Assembly: GCF_024763615.1 (NCBI RefSeq)
Contig: NC_077223.1
Coordinates: 6,696,001-6,760,000 of the forward strand
DNA length: 64,000 nucleotides
Direction: 5' to 3'
DNA from: Phlebotomus papatasi
Lineage: Eukaryota > Arthropoda > Insecta > Diptera > Psychodidae
Position numbers and translations under genes: made by a program. The notes below the pieces were generated by a model. That model searched no databases and was not told the DNA's origin. It saw nothing but the letters and a program-made list of their open reading frames with translations. Of the stretch, positions 12,601 to 22,900 are shown one piece after another. How positions within the stretch are numbered: the stretch's first letter is position 1; each line of letters starts with the position of its first letter.

Positions 12601-13117
12601 GGTAAAGTGCCCTTAAGTCGACCGGTTCCTCAATTTGACCGTTAGAGTTATTTATTCAATTTATTTATATTGGCACTAATCTAGTTCCCGGCTAGTGGCC
12701 TTCAAAGTTGAAGCCAATTTCTTACTTTCACATACAAATGCGTATGGGAATTTTTCTCCACTCGTGATCATTATGCTAAATATTTAAAAAGTGAGAAGTT
12801 TTTCCGTATTTTAAGATACCTTTCCGTATGGAGGGATAAATATACTAAATTTTTGTTTAAATAATTTTTTTTTTCTTGGACCACTGTGACCTGAGTCCGA
12901 GATCAATTTAGGAACTGGCTTCTAATAGCTCCGTATAAAAAGGCCAACTCGCCAGGCGCTTGGCACTAATATTTGGCATATGATCTAACATTAATAGATC
13001 AATTATTCCATAAATAAATACGATTCTGTGACAATTTGATAGAAATTTACCATTAAAACATTCAAATATTGACCACCGGTCGAGTCGAGGAACCGATCGA
13101 CTCGGGGGCATTTTACC
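12601..13117. mobile_element. Nested MITE with GGTAAARTGCCC ends
   Basis: GGTAAAGTGCCCTTAAGTCG with GACCGGTTCCTC at the left is the inverse of GAGGAACCGATCGACTC with GGGGGCATTTTACC at the right. It sits inside the TAGGGGAACTG element and itself contains a hAT-like MITE (12681-12962). Confidence 0.85.
12681..12962 (-). mobile_element. hAT-like MITE, CTAGTYCCCGGC family, copy 1
   Basis: The 282-bp element is flanked by GCACTAAT (12673-12680 and 12963-12970); the identity extends to 11 bases. It starts CTAGTTCCCGGC and ends GCCAGGCGCTTG. Two inverted copies lie at 17853-18113 and 41169-41446, each with its own 8-bp duplication. Confidence 0.9.
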
Positions 13118-13829
13118 TTACAATGAAAAAAAAAAACAAAAAATGTTGTAATATGTAAAACTTTAAAAGAACTCCAGGTCCAGAAGATTAAGGTACTATG
13201 AAAATCAAGGTGGCCGAAATATTACTCAAAGTTATGTCTATATTTTTATTCATTTCAAAATGTATTAAGAATGTTTTCAGAAGAAACAAAGACGATAAAC
13301 TATTTGAAAGGTTTCAAGAGAACACTCCTTAAAAATAAGTAAACTTAAGACTTCGGCGCTTACATGTAACTATGCCGAAATTTGGTACAGTTACCCTAGA
13401 TTACTCGTATTGCGAGCAGTTTTTATGATTTGTGATTCTTTGCAGGATTTTCAATAAATATATTAGTGATAAATTATAGTTTGTTTTTATTTATTTCAAT
13501 AGTGAATCATTCTTTAAATTCCGTGTAAAATTTAGCCGCACAATTGCGTATTTTGAGTTAAAAAAAATGCCATTTTATGAGCGTATCTTCAGTGAGTTAA
13601 CGTTTACTATTTCGGCCACACCTTTTCTTCCTTAAAATTCTTATTTAATTTAGTTCTTCTTCAATTTCTAGGTTTTAAAATGTCCAAAGAAAAAAAACAG
13701 CATCGCCTCTGTGAAAAAGGCCTTAGAAGACTTCCGGAATGGTAAGTCGCTTCAGGTTTTCAGGACCAATTACACGGAAGATCTCAGGGCCCTGTGGATT
13801 ATGTAAATGTAATAAACTGAATATTAATA

Positions 13830-14256
13830 TAGGGTAAGTGTGTCAAATTCCGGCCAGTTTGCAATTCCGACCACATTTGTTCCCCAAAATTCCATAAATT
13901 TTTAGTTTTTACATACTCTAGAGATTATACAACGCAAAAAAATAACAAAAAATGTAGCTTCGACAAACGAGATGACGTGAAAAAGACATTGGCAGAATTC
14001 CCAAAGGACAAGGAACTATGAGAATGAAGGTGGCCGAAATAGAGCGCCAAAGCTATGTCTACATTATTATTAATTTTAAAATGTATTAAGAATGATTTTA
14101 GAGTACGTAAAGACGATAAACTGTCTACAAGGTTCCAAGCAACACTGCTTAAGAAGAAGAAATAAAAAAAACTATTTGTATTACAAATATTACATTTCAA
14201 TCTTTAGACTTTGGCGCTTGCATGTAACTGTGCCGAAATTTGGCACACTTACCCTA
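13830..14256. mobile_element. TAGGGTAAGTG element with TTCCGGCC words
   Basis: It starts TAGGGTAAGTGTGTCAAA and ends in the inverse (TTTGGCACACTTACCCTA). AATTCCGGCC and AATTCCGACC are 17 bp apart. A GGCGCTTGCATGTAACTGTG block near the right end matches the sister at 13350-13375. The 427-bp unit shows the uninterrupted family length. Confidence 0.88.
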
Positions 14257-15698
14257 GATATACTTTTTAATTCCTAATAACTGTTTTCTATAATAATTAT
14301 CTGTAAGTCAAAATAAAATGAATCGTGGACAGGGAAGATTAATTAAATTGAAGCATGACGGAAAATCATCTTCTTCCTTTGTGGAACAGGGCACTATTAC
14401 TAAGATCGCTAATTACAGAATAACGTGTTTGATTGCACAATAGAATTTTCTATTAGCAGTAATAGCCAAAAGGAAAGCATCCTTTCTTACGAATCCCTTT
14501 ACATCCATTAGTCTGGAAGACCACAATATAAATGATTCACCAAAGATGAGTATTCAACGAAATTAATGCACAAGGAAAATACAATATAACTCATTTTCCG
14601 AGCTCCTAGAAAAATTAACTCAATGTTCGTCTATATTTCCCTGAATGTGTGCTACCTATTGTCTTTTTAATGAAAGAAAATCTCAACAACGAGGTCTTGT
14701 AACAAATTGAAGGTAAGAAAATGAATTTATTCATCTTGTGAAAAATTGCAAATTTCCACAAATATCCCACGCGTTCATCCAGTTACACGGCAGTAAAAAT
14801 TGAAATAAATTGAAAATTCCATCTCGTAAATTTTGTACATTGAAGCTCTGCAATGTGTATAAAAAGCATTACAATTTAGCATAAAACGATATACTTGAGA
14901 AGCCTTATTTCTTTTTATAAGTAAACAAATATGTTTTGCAAAAATCGAATTGTTTGCCGAGAGGCTGATTTGTTTTTATTATTAATTTCTTAATTTCCTT
15001 AAAAGTGTTACATTTTATTGTATTTCTTTCAAGTACAAAAATATCTTGTAATACAATCGAAATGCAAATTTAAATGTTCTTCTTTCAAAATCAAATTTTC
15101 CTGTTTTGGACATTGTTCTTGGAATTTTCCACACCAAATTCTTTAACTCCTACAATGGATAGCAACGAATTATTTATTGTTGACTTTTTAACTTTGTAAA
15201 ATATTAATTTTATTTATCTGGCAATTCAATGCTGTCTTTCTGCATGAGGGCACAACGAGCAATGATAAGAAGAAAACTCATCAGGACACCATCTCTAGCA
15301 GCCTCCATCCACAATCTTGTTCTTTTGTTCTCAAGACCCGTGTGATATCTTGTGATTTGGAGAAAAAGTCTCCGTCCCCTAAATTTTAATCTCCATTCAT
15401 TTTTCTCCTCTTTAATTTCACGAATAAACACTTCCTTCACCCTCTTTACGATACTTTAGGACACTTTTCAGCTGCCTGTTGGACTTGAACTGACAAAATT
15501 TGAAAGAGAATGTATAGATATATTTATAATGACTTTTTAAATGTATGAATCGGACATAAATCGTTCTTTGGGCTTAGGGGTTCAAGTTTAGGTTTAATCA
15601 ATATACAAATCCCATATCAATATTCCTGCTACATGATATCCTTAAGGTTAAGATATCAAATTTTAAAGTTTCCGACTAGTGACACTTTTTGCCCCAGA
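14257..15698. other. Intergenic; one possible minus-strand exon
   Basis: Mostly AT-rich with no paired repeats. Bases 15210-15440 (-) are an open frame of 76 codons rich in charged residues, closed by TAA and followed at once by AATAAA. No ATG opens it: the first codon is GTG and an in-frame stop lies six codons upstream. It could be a last exon of an unseen spliced gene (AG acceptors lie upstream) or chance. No domain recognised. Confidence 0.3.
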
Positions 15699-16130
15699 TA
15701 GGGGAAAGTTTATTTCCTCATAACTGCATCATTTTTAGATGTAAAAATATATCAACTTTTTTTAATGTTAATTTTACACCATTTTAAGGGTAAAATTAAC
15801 ATGGAAAAGGGTAAGTTTAACCCATAATATAACTAAAAAGCATAATATTTACACCGATTTCGGATCAATACTGCAGGGTAAAATAAACATTTCCGGAATG
15901 TTATTTTAACTTTTCCGGATTTCTCTCAGTATTCGAACGATTTATACTTCGAACAATTCATTTTTCACAATGTGTTATAAATTAATTTGGCCCATTACTT
16001 TTATTTTAATATCTAGTCCAATGCCTCAAATTTTCTAAAAAAAATTTATGGGTGAAATCCATAAGGAACATATAGAAAAAATTGAATTGTCCCAAGCTTG
16101 AGTCGTCCGAAGGTAGCGCGCTTTCCCCTA
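15699..16130. mobile_element. TAGGGGAAAG element with a CACTGAG-type MITE inside
   Basis: It starts TAGGGGAAAG and ends GGTAGCGCGCTTTCCCCTA, the same terminus as 6240-6609. In inverse reading CTTCGGACG and CTTGGGACA are 16 bp apart. Bases 15710-15931 match the CACTGAG-family MITE of 41874-42123. Confidence 0.7.
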
Positions 16131-16497
16131 CTCTTAAGGTAAGTATGCTAAATTTTAGCATAGGGAGAATTGGATCACCTTTGATAAATGGGCTTTTTCT
16201 CCTATTTTTAAATGAAATTGAGCCTAAATTTATTATAAAGGTACAGTTTCATAAAAAAAAGTAGGAGAAATGGGGTGGCAATGCATTCCAGGCTTTGCGA
16301 AGTGCTCGAGCTCGTGTCTTAGATGCTATACCTCAAAAGTACTTTCGAATCACTTACCGTTTACCGGGTTTTAACCGATTTAAACCGATTCATAAATTGC
16401 TCGAAAGATTCGCCAAAATAGTTTAAAGAGAAATAGAATTGATTTTCGGACGAAAATTACTTATCGGTTCACAATCACAATTGGTTCATAATCTTAA

Positions 16498-17367
16498 TAG
16501 GGGAGAGTCAGCCCTTTTGGCCATGTAAGCACTTTTGGCCACCTAAAGTAAAATTACATTGTAAGGCAATTATGAGTTTATTTAGAACAGGAAAATGGGT
16601 CTTATTTCGTGATATCTAATCTAACGAATCAGAAAACCATATTTGATTTTGTATCGACTTGATTAATTCTAAGTTATTGAAAGTAATTCTCGACAAGGTA
16701 AACAATCACTAAAAAAAACATGGGATTCTTAAGAAACTTTTTAATGTTAAGAGAAATTGTTTTGCATTATTTCATATTTTTGATGAAAATATTTGGTGTT
16801 ATTCAATGAAAGTCCATTTCTTATTTAACTAAATTTTATTGTGATATCATCCTTAATAAGATTTTCTAACAAATTAAATGAAAATCAGATGTGGCTAAAA
16901 GATCTTACTTTTTCGGTTGTGTAAGTACTTTTGGCCATTCATTTTCCCGTACATTTTACACGTGGCGCACCTCGCGGATTTCAGTAAACACAACCGTGAC
17001 TTTTGACTGATTTTTACATCAAATAGAAAATGTGCAAAAAGTCGTTTAAAATACTTTAATAATTACATAAAATTGGTGTTAAATAAGAATAGGACTTGTG
17101 CTGTGTATTTTTTTCGAAAGCTATTTCTTCTATTATTTTATTAAAATTCTATTGGAAACAAGTGGCCAAAAGTACTGAAACATGCATAGTTGCACAAAAT
17201 GCATTTTTCACTAAAATATCCGAAAAATTTTGGGAATTCTCCTGGATTATTAGGAATAAACGGCTTTAAGCTATCTTTGTACAAAATTTCATTTTACTTA
17301 AATAAAGATTATAAAAATTACAAGCACATGAAACCGTAAAGTAGCCAAAAATACTTACTCCACCCTA
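16498..17367. mobile_element. TAGGGGAGAGT element with TTTTGGCCA words
   Basis: It starts TAGGGGAGAGTCAGCCC and ends in a matching inverse (ATACTTACTCCACCCTA). CTTTTGGCCA occurs twice, 18 bp apart, at the left, again near 16925, and in changed form at the right. Confidence 0.78.
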
Positions 17368-17675
17368 TTATATTTTTATAGCTGGTCCATTGCCTCAAAT
17401 TTCCAGAAAATAGTTATGGGTGAACTCCATTAAGAACGTAGGGGAAAAAATTATATGTCCGAAACTTAGGCCAGCTTCAGACTGGAGATTTAGCCCAGTT
17501 CCGGAAGGTCTCAAAAATCTAAATAACAAGCAATTTTACTGATTTTTCAAAATCTATTAGATCATTTGCCCTTAATACCCAATTCTAAACAACAATTTCC
17601 TAAAAAATCGTGCCTGATAAGGAATTAGAGCATTTAAGCCAGATAGCTAAGCCTTAGGTCTGAAGTCCGTATTAG

Positions 17676-17805
17676 GGCCTTGACAGACCTGAGGATTAGC
17701 CGAGAGATGGCTTAGCGTAATTATATTCGAAATATTGATTAAACTGTATTTCCATAATTTTCCACTAAGTCGTCTCTCGGCTTAAGTTGTAAGTGTGTCT
17801 AGGGC
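17676..17805. mobile_element. Small MITE with GCCGAGAGA inverted repeat
   Basis: GGCCTTGACAGACCTGAGG with TTAGCCGAGAGATG pairs with the inverse of the right end (CGTCTCTCGGCTTAAG, then GTGTGTCTAGGGC). It lies in a patchwork (17385-17841) that also carries worn TAGGGGAAAGC ends. Confidence 0.7.
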
Positions 17806-17852
17806 ATTAACGTCGCCTGAAGGTAGAGCACTTTCTTCTACATGGTTCCAAT

Positions 17853-18113
17853 CAAGCTCCTGGCAAGTTGGCCTTTTTATTTGGAGCTATTTGAAGCCAA
17901 TTCCTAAATTGATCTCGGACTCAGCTCACAGTGCTCCGAGGAAAAAATTTATTTAAACAAAAATTTAGTATATTTATTTCTCCATACGGAAAGGTATATT
18001 ATAATACGGAAAAACTTCCCACTTTTTAGATATTTGGCATAACGGTTGCGAGTGCAAAAAAAAATCCCATATAAATTTAAATCGAAGTATGAGAAAGTGA
18101 CTTCAAATTTCAG
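17853..18113 (+). mobile_element. hAT-like MITE, CTAGTYCCCGGC family, copy 2
   Basis: Inverse of copy 1 and parallel to 41169-41446. It begins CAAGCTCCTGGCAAGTTGG. Target duplication GTTCCAAT at 17845-17852 and 18114-18121. About 20 bases of the far terminus are missing or replaced compared with the other copies. Confidence 0.85.
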
Positions 18114-18535
18114 GTTCCAATGCTCACCGCTGCAAGCGAAAAACAATGTCATTCACGTATAATTTCTAAGGGATATTTTCAATTAAAGCTTTTTAAAATT
18201 AAGGTGTATGAGAGATAGGGGTTAAATTCAGGCTTCGTCAGACTTGGTTAATTTTTCTAATACACTTGGGTCTTCTATCCAGCTGACGTGGGGAAAAAAT
18301 GACGTTTGGGTTTTTGAATCTTACTGTGAATTGTTTTGAATTGTACTGTGTGAATTTATTGTCTGTCGAAGAACAACAAAATTTTCCCCGTGTTGTGTTT
18401 ATACTTCATTTTTTATCACAATTATCAATAAAAAATTTTGATGAAAAGAAAATAACATTTTAATTTACATTGAAAAAACTGCACGTTTCGTAAAAACGTT
18501 TTGACAACAGCCAGTGTTTGACAGCTGTCAACAGC

Positions 18536-18706
18536 AGGGGAATTCTGTAACAGTGTGACAATGCCATATGACAAATTTAAGAATTTTCATGTGCTAAAAG
18601 CTCCTTGCAATGGATATTTGGTGCTTACTAGCTTTAATTGTTGTTCTGCTCTCAAATTTATCACGAAAAATTATGTGACGTTGTCATATCGTTACAGAAT
18701 ATCTCT
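18536..18706. mobile_element. MITE with GGGGAATTCTGTAACAG end
   Basis: GGGGAATTCTGTAACAGTG with GACAATGCCATATGAC at the left pairs with the inverse of TTGTCATATCGTTACAGAAT at the right. The same terminus bounds the larger element at 22842-24625. The 66-codon frame at 18555-18755 is produced by this element. Confidence 0.7.
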
Positions 18707-19391
18707 GCAGGATATCGAAGTGCCAGATGACAAAGAGTTGAGTGCACAAGAATAATTCGAAAAAAGAAACAAACGAACTAAACTCAACACGATTAATATT
18801 TAATAATAATACCGTGTATATATTGTATAGTCATGCTTACGTGAAACTGCCCCATTCTCCCTTACGTCAAGAAGTCGTAAAGACTTTGTTTTTTAAAAAA
18901 TAACAGGACTTCGATGTATGTTCGAAATTGTAAGATATATCGAATCCTTTGAAAGTTGTAAAATGTTTATCTGATAAATTTTGTATTTCGTAAGTGCGGT
19001 GGCTTGATGGACTCTTGATGGACAAATGAGAACAAACAACCTCAGAAATCTCCCCCACCTCTGTTCTGACCCTTTCTTCACAGTGGAATCAATTACAATC
19101 CCTCTGGTTTTCATTTTATTGCGATTAGACACAGAAATAATATAAATTGCAGACATCAATCGCGTGAAGGGTAAGTTTAGTGAATTCCCCTCGGAGGGTT
19201 TCTCCTTCTGACTGGGGAACAGAAATTGAGAAGGGTGTAAGTTAGAAGTAGGGGAAGATCGTCTAGTAGAAAATATTTTCTGCCCTTTATTCTTGAATGA
19301 TATTGCGACTGTTCCCTGAAACATTGTATTTTGGTGGGGAGAAGGAGAAGTGCTTGGACACGCGTGCCAAGTAGGAACCCCTTATGAGGGC
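18707..19391. other. Proximal upstream region of the Ig gene
   Basis: Little recognisable repeat. It directly precedes the TATA box and is the natural place for proximal control sites. An ATG-initiated frame of 143 codons on the minus strand (18893-19324) has no domain and no supporting splice or poly-A context. Confidence 0.4.
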
Positions 19392-19456
19392 TATAAAAGG
19401 CAGAATACAGCTGACTTGTTGTTCAGTTATAGTCGTCGTGTGGATAAGTTTGGTCG
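19392..19456 (+). promoter_or_regulatory. Core promoter: TATA box, initiator and DPE
   Basis: TATAAAA lies at 19392-19398. The arthropod initiator TCAGTT lies at 19423-19428, with its A (+1) at 19425, so the TATA box begins at -33. GGTCG at 19452-19456 falls at +28 to +32 and fits the DPE consensus RGWYV. The three elements are correctly spaced relative to each other and sit 470 bases upstream of the signal-peptide ATG. Bases and spacing are seen directly; use as the promoter is inference. Confidence 0.78.
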
Positions 19457-19894
19457 TGGAGGAAGTAGCTAGGAGAATACCAAATAGAGCAACCCTTATC
19501 AATCTCAGTGAGTGACCGTGTAAAATTGAATTTCCTCCTGTGGAGCACACACATGCTTTCGATGAGCCAAGTATCTCTTATGATTGTGGGAAATTACTGA
19601 GCATCACACTACTTCCGGTTGAAAGATAACACTAAATATATGTGCAAAGTGCAGATTTACGAACATTAGAAAAGGCGCTTTGGATATATCAGTGTGCTGA
19701 GAGTAAATTTCGAAAAGAACGGACAATGTACATATGTAAATAGAAGAATCCCAGAGAGACTTCTTCAGTTACCTAGAACAGTGAAAGTGTGAAGAAAGAC
19801 TCAAGGGATTGTTTTTTGTGTGTCTAGAGATTTAAAAGAATTTATCAGTGTTTTTACCCTAGAGCAAGTGTCCTCTTTTTCCTGCACAGCAAAA
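19425..19894 (+). promoter_or_regulatory. 5' leader with several upstream ORFs
   Basis: From the predicted +1 to the ATG there are about 470 bases if the leader is unspliced. It holds upstream ATGs followed by short frames: 19553-19600 (15 codons), 19640-19669 (9 codons) and 19726-19743 (5 codons), plus an ATG-TAA start-stop at 19734-19739. The main ATG has a good insect context (CAAAATG), unlike most of the upstream ones. This pattern fits a translationally restrained mRNA, unless a leader intron removes the uORFs. Confidence 0.5.
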
Positions 19895-19937
19895 ATGTGG
19901 TCTATTAAAATATTCACCTTTGCCATCATTTTGCAAG
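19895..19937 (+). CDS. Coding exon 1: signal peptide
   Basis: The exon runs from the ATG to the G before GTAGGC and encodes MWSIKIFTFAIILQ plus the first base of a Gly codon (phase 1). The stretch is hydrophobic and, with the first residues of exon 2 (GCVMIS), forms a typical secretion signal; cleavage near residue 15-20 is likely. The start was chosen for its CAAAATG context and because exon 2 continues the frame. The donor opens a 28.9-kb intron. Confidence 0.82.
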
Positions 19938-22900
19938 GTAGGCACAAATAATCCACTATGGTACAATTAAAGGGGTTCCTACAATGCCCGGTAGACTTGA
20001 AGAATAACGGAAAAAAATCCTCACTGGTCTATGTTTGTGAAAAATGATCATTGTGGAAAGAAAGTGGAAAAAATGAGGTTACATACTTTGCATCATTTTT
20101 CATTCTTCTCCGCTAAAATTCCCACGTCATTTCTAAGAAATCCTCCTGGATGGGTACATTTCCATTTTGTGGACAACTTTCCCAAATCCGAATGTTGTCA
20201 TTTGATTCAACTCAACAACCTCACGCTCCAAAACCCTTAAGATGGATGTTCAGACGTCTCAATGAGCCACTAAATGCATCCATCATCATTTTCATCCTTA
20301 TCACATTCACGTCCTTCACAATTTTTCTAGACTCAAATTGCTACATTTCTTCTTCGATTTTATTCTCTCAATCCCTTTGAACACTTCCTTCATTTATAAA
20401 ACTTCCGTATTTGAGATTTTCTCGCCGGTTGAGCCTTTTGGATTTATAATTTTAATTTATTTGTATGCCGTTAATAATAATCGTAATAGTAGGGGAGACT
20501 GGGGCAAAAAGTCACAAATCGAAAATTTCAAAATTCAATATCTTCCAAGATAAATAAGATAGCGGCTTAAAATTTTTTCCATTGATAGATTCCATAGATC
20601 TTCTTTGATGTCGTGAGTTTCTTAGAATTGGAAAAGGAATTTATAAAATAGAAAATATCAAAATTTTTAGCCCTATTTTTGAAATATTTTCCTTGAAGAA
20701 TATGTCAATTATTACCTACTTATTATTCAAAATTTATGCACTGATGATTATTTCCCAAATAATTTGGATTCTTTGAATACGAAGCCGCTATCTATTTTAG
20801 AATTTTACAGAGATTCTTCTTTCAAGAAATCTTTTTATAAAGAACGACCACTTGGGGTAAAAAGTAACAAAAGGTTTGGAGCAAAAAATAAGAAAAATCG
20901 AAACGATTTATGATGTCTCACGGCAAAAAACGTCATGCCCTGGACACACTTACGACTGAAGTCCAGAGACAACTACCCAAGAAGCAAAATAGCTGCCTTA
21001 CAGAACCAAGTATTAAAAAAGTCTTTTAGTGCACTTTTAAAAAACTTAAAGTGAGAATTTTCTGTTGAAATTCCTATAGACGCTCTTAAGATCCTTAAGA
21101 GTGCGCCACTTTACTTATAGTAATCTCAATGATGGAACCAAGAGCGTTATAAGCAAATAAAAAGATTTTTGGTTCTATAGTGCCATATTTAAGGATTTCT
21201 ACAAGACTATATTAGGAAAAAAAATGTTTCTTGGGTAAGCTCGTTCATAGCTAAGTCAGTTCCTGACACACTACAAATGAGGCTTAGCACCACAAAACAT
21301 AACTTTCATGGGTTTTTATGCAGATATTTCTACTGAAATGCACTAATACTCCTCTGAAAATGAAACTATTTGCAATATCATGTCTCAGTACACGTCCAAT
21401 AATTATTGTTAATTACAATTATTTGTAAGGTGGAAGCTAACTCGCGACTTAAGCCAATTTTTGCTATTCTAGTGAATAATTCTTGTTGTTATACGTGAAT
21501 TGTAAAGTACATTTAAAAGTAGTTTCATTTTCAAAGGGCTACTAGTGTCCCAGCGAGCACCAAATGCTAACCGATTGCAATTCAGCTGAAAACATATGTA
21601 TTTTCAGCTGAATTCTGCTAACCTTGAAACAAAATTGGCGATTCAGTGCCATTTCTATATATTTGGTTAGCACTTTTTCTTCGACAACTGCTGATCAGAC
21701 AGCAAATTTTTGCTAGTCGATTCAGCAAAAATATGCTGAAAACGCTACTTTTTTCAGCTAAGTGTGCTCGCTGGGGTATTTCAGTAGAAATATCTGCATA
21801 AAAACCCACGAAATTTATGTTTTGTGAGTGCCAGAAAATGTTAAGCCTCGTTTGTAGTGTGTCAGGAATTGACTTGGCTATGAACGAGCTTAGTCGTCTC
21901 TGGACTTTAGTCGTAAGGTCAAACGATTTGCAGTTTTTTATGTGTTTTTTTTCCAAAATATCTTGAAAAGCGTTTTTATCGTTCAGATAGAGAAAATGGT
22001 GTTTTACAAAGGTGTAGAGGAATAAATTTCCTATGAAAATATGTCCTGTAGGTATTTTTTTTTTAATTTACGGAATCCCGTAACAAAGAGAATCAAAATG
22101 TGATAATATCCCATGCCTGATACTATTTGCCCCAGCATTTTTGAGAATTTTGAGAACAAAATTACCTTTTAGAAAACGGCTCGATAAATGTATTTCCTTA
22201 CAAAATAGAGGAAAATGACTTTCACAAAGTTGTAGAGCGGTAAATTTCCTATAAATCTGCGCTAATTTGAAATTTCTGGGGCGTTCGAGTAGTTTGTAAA
22301 AACATAAAATATCCGTTTTGTGACTTTTTGCCCCAGTCTCCTCTATTCATCGTCATGATGGGTCCATGACATTCAATTTAGCAGCCGATGCCTGTCGATG
22401 CTTCGCCACTTCAGAAAGATGTTCGGGTCCGATCCCAAGATCCTCCCAGTTAAGATTCTGAATTTGATCCAGCCACCTTGTCCTAGGTCTGCCCCGAGGT
22501 CGACGCCTTGCAATGGCTTACATAGCTTTTCTGGGAAATCTTACGATCGTTATAACGCGTAATAAAAAAGTTTTGTCAAAAAGTTCTTTTTTAAACGAAA
22601 TTGTCTGCACTGCTGCAGGTGGAAACGTCAAAATTCTGTCAAAAATACAATTTTTACAAAAATTGCTTCCAATATGTTAGAGGCCTTTAGGGAAACCAGG
22701 CTTCTTGCTAGCTACATTTCTACGCGATCATTATTATTTTTTCTTTACTCTGAAAAAAGTTTTGTCAAATTAAAAAAAAAAGTTTTGTTAAATTTGTTCC
22801 GTACGGAATATGGAATTTTTTTTTGTCAAATCGGCAACCAGTAGGGGAATTCTGCAATTTTCGCGACATTATCACTCGTGAGTTCGAAACCTGACAATGC

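Larger units (their letters stand above)
12498..13398. mobile_element. TAGGGGAACTG element with TTTCGGCC words (outer of a three-level nest)
   Basis: It starts TAGGGGAACTGTACTAAA and ends in the inverse (TTTGGTACAGTTACCCTA). AATTTCGGCC occurs twice, 17 bp apart, at the left. It is the sister of 13830-14256 and is about 475 bp longer because another element is inserted at 12601-13117. Confidence 0.88.
20490..22345. mobile_element. TAGGGGAGACTGGGGCAAA element, large nested copy
   Basis: It starts TAGGGGAGACTGGGGCAAAA and ends in the inverse (TTTTTGCCCCAGTCTCCTCTA). Inside lies a second inverted-repeat element (about 20941-21922), and inside that a 227-bp CCCAGCGAGCAC MITE (21549-21775). A 567-bp relative is at 23428-23994. 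Confidence 0.88.

Noticed and set aside
18893..19324. 143-codon ATG frame on the minus strand upstream of the promoter
   Set aside because: No domain, no coding-type composition, overlaps the proximal promoter region of the + strand gene; best explained as chance.
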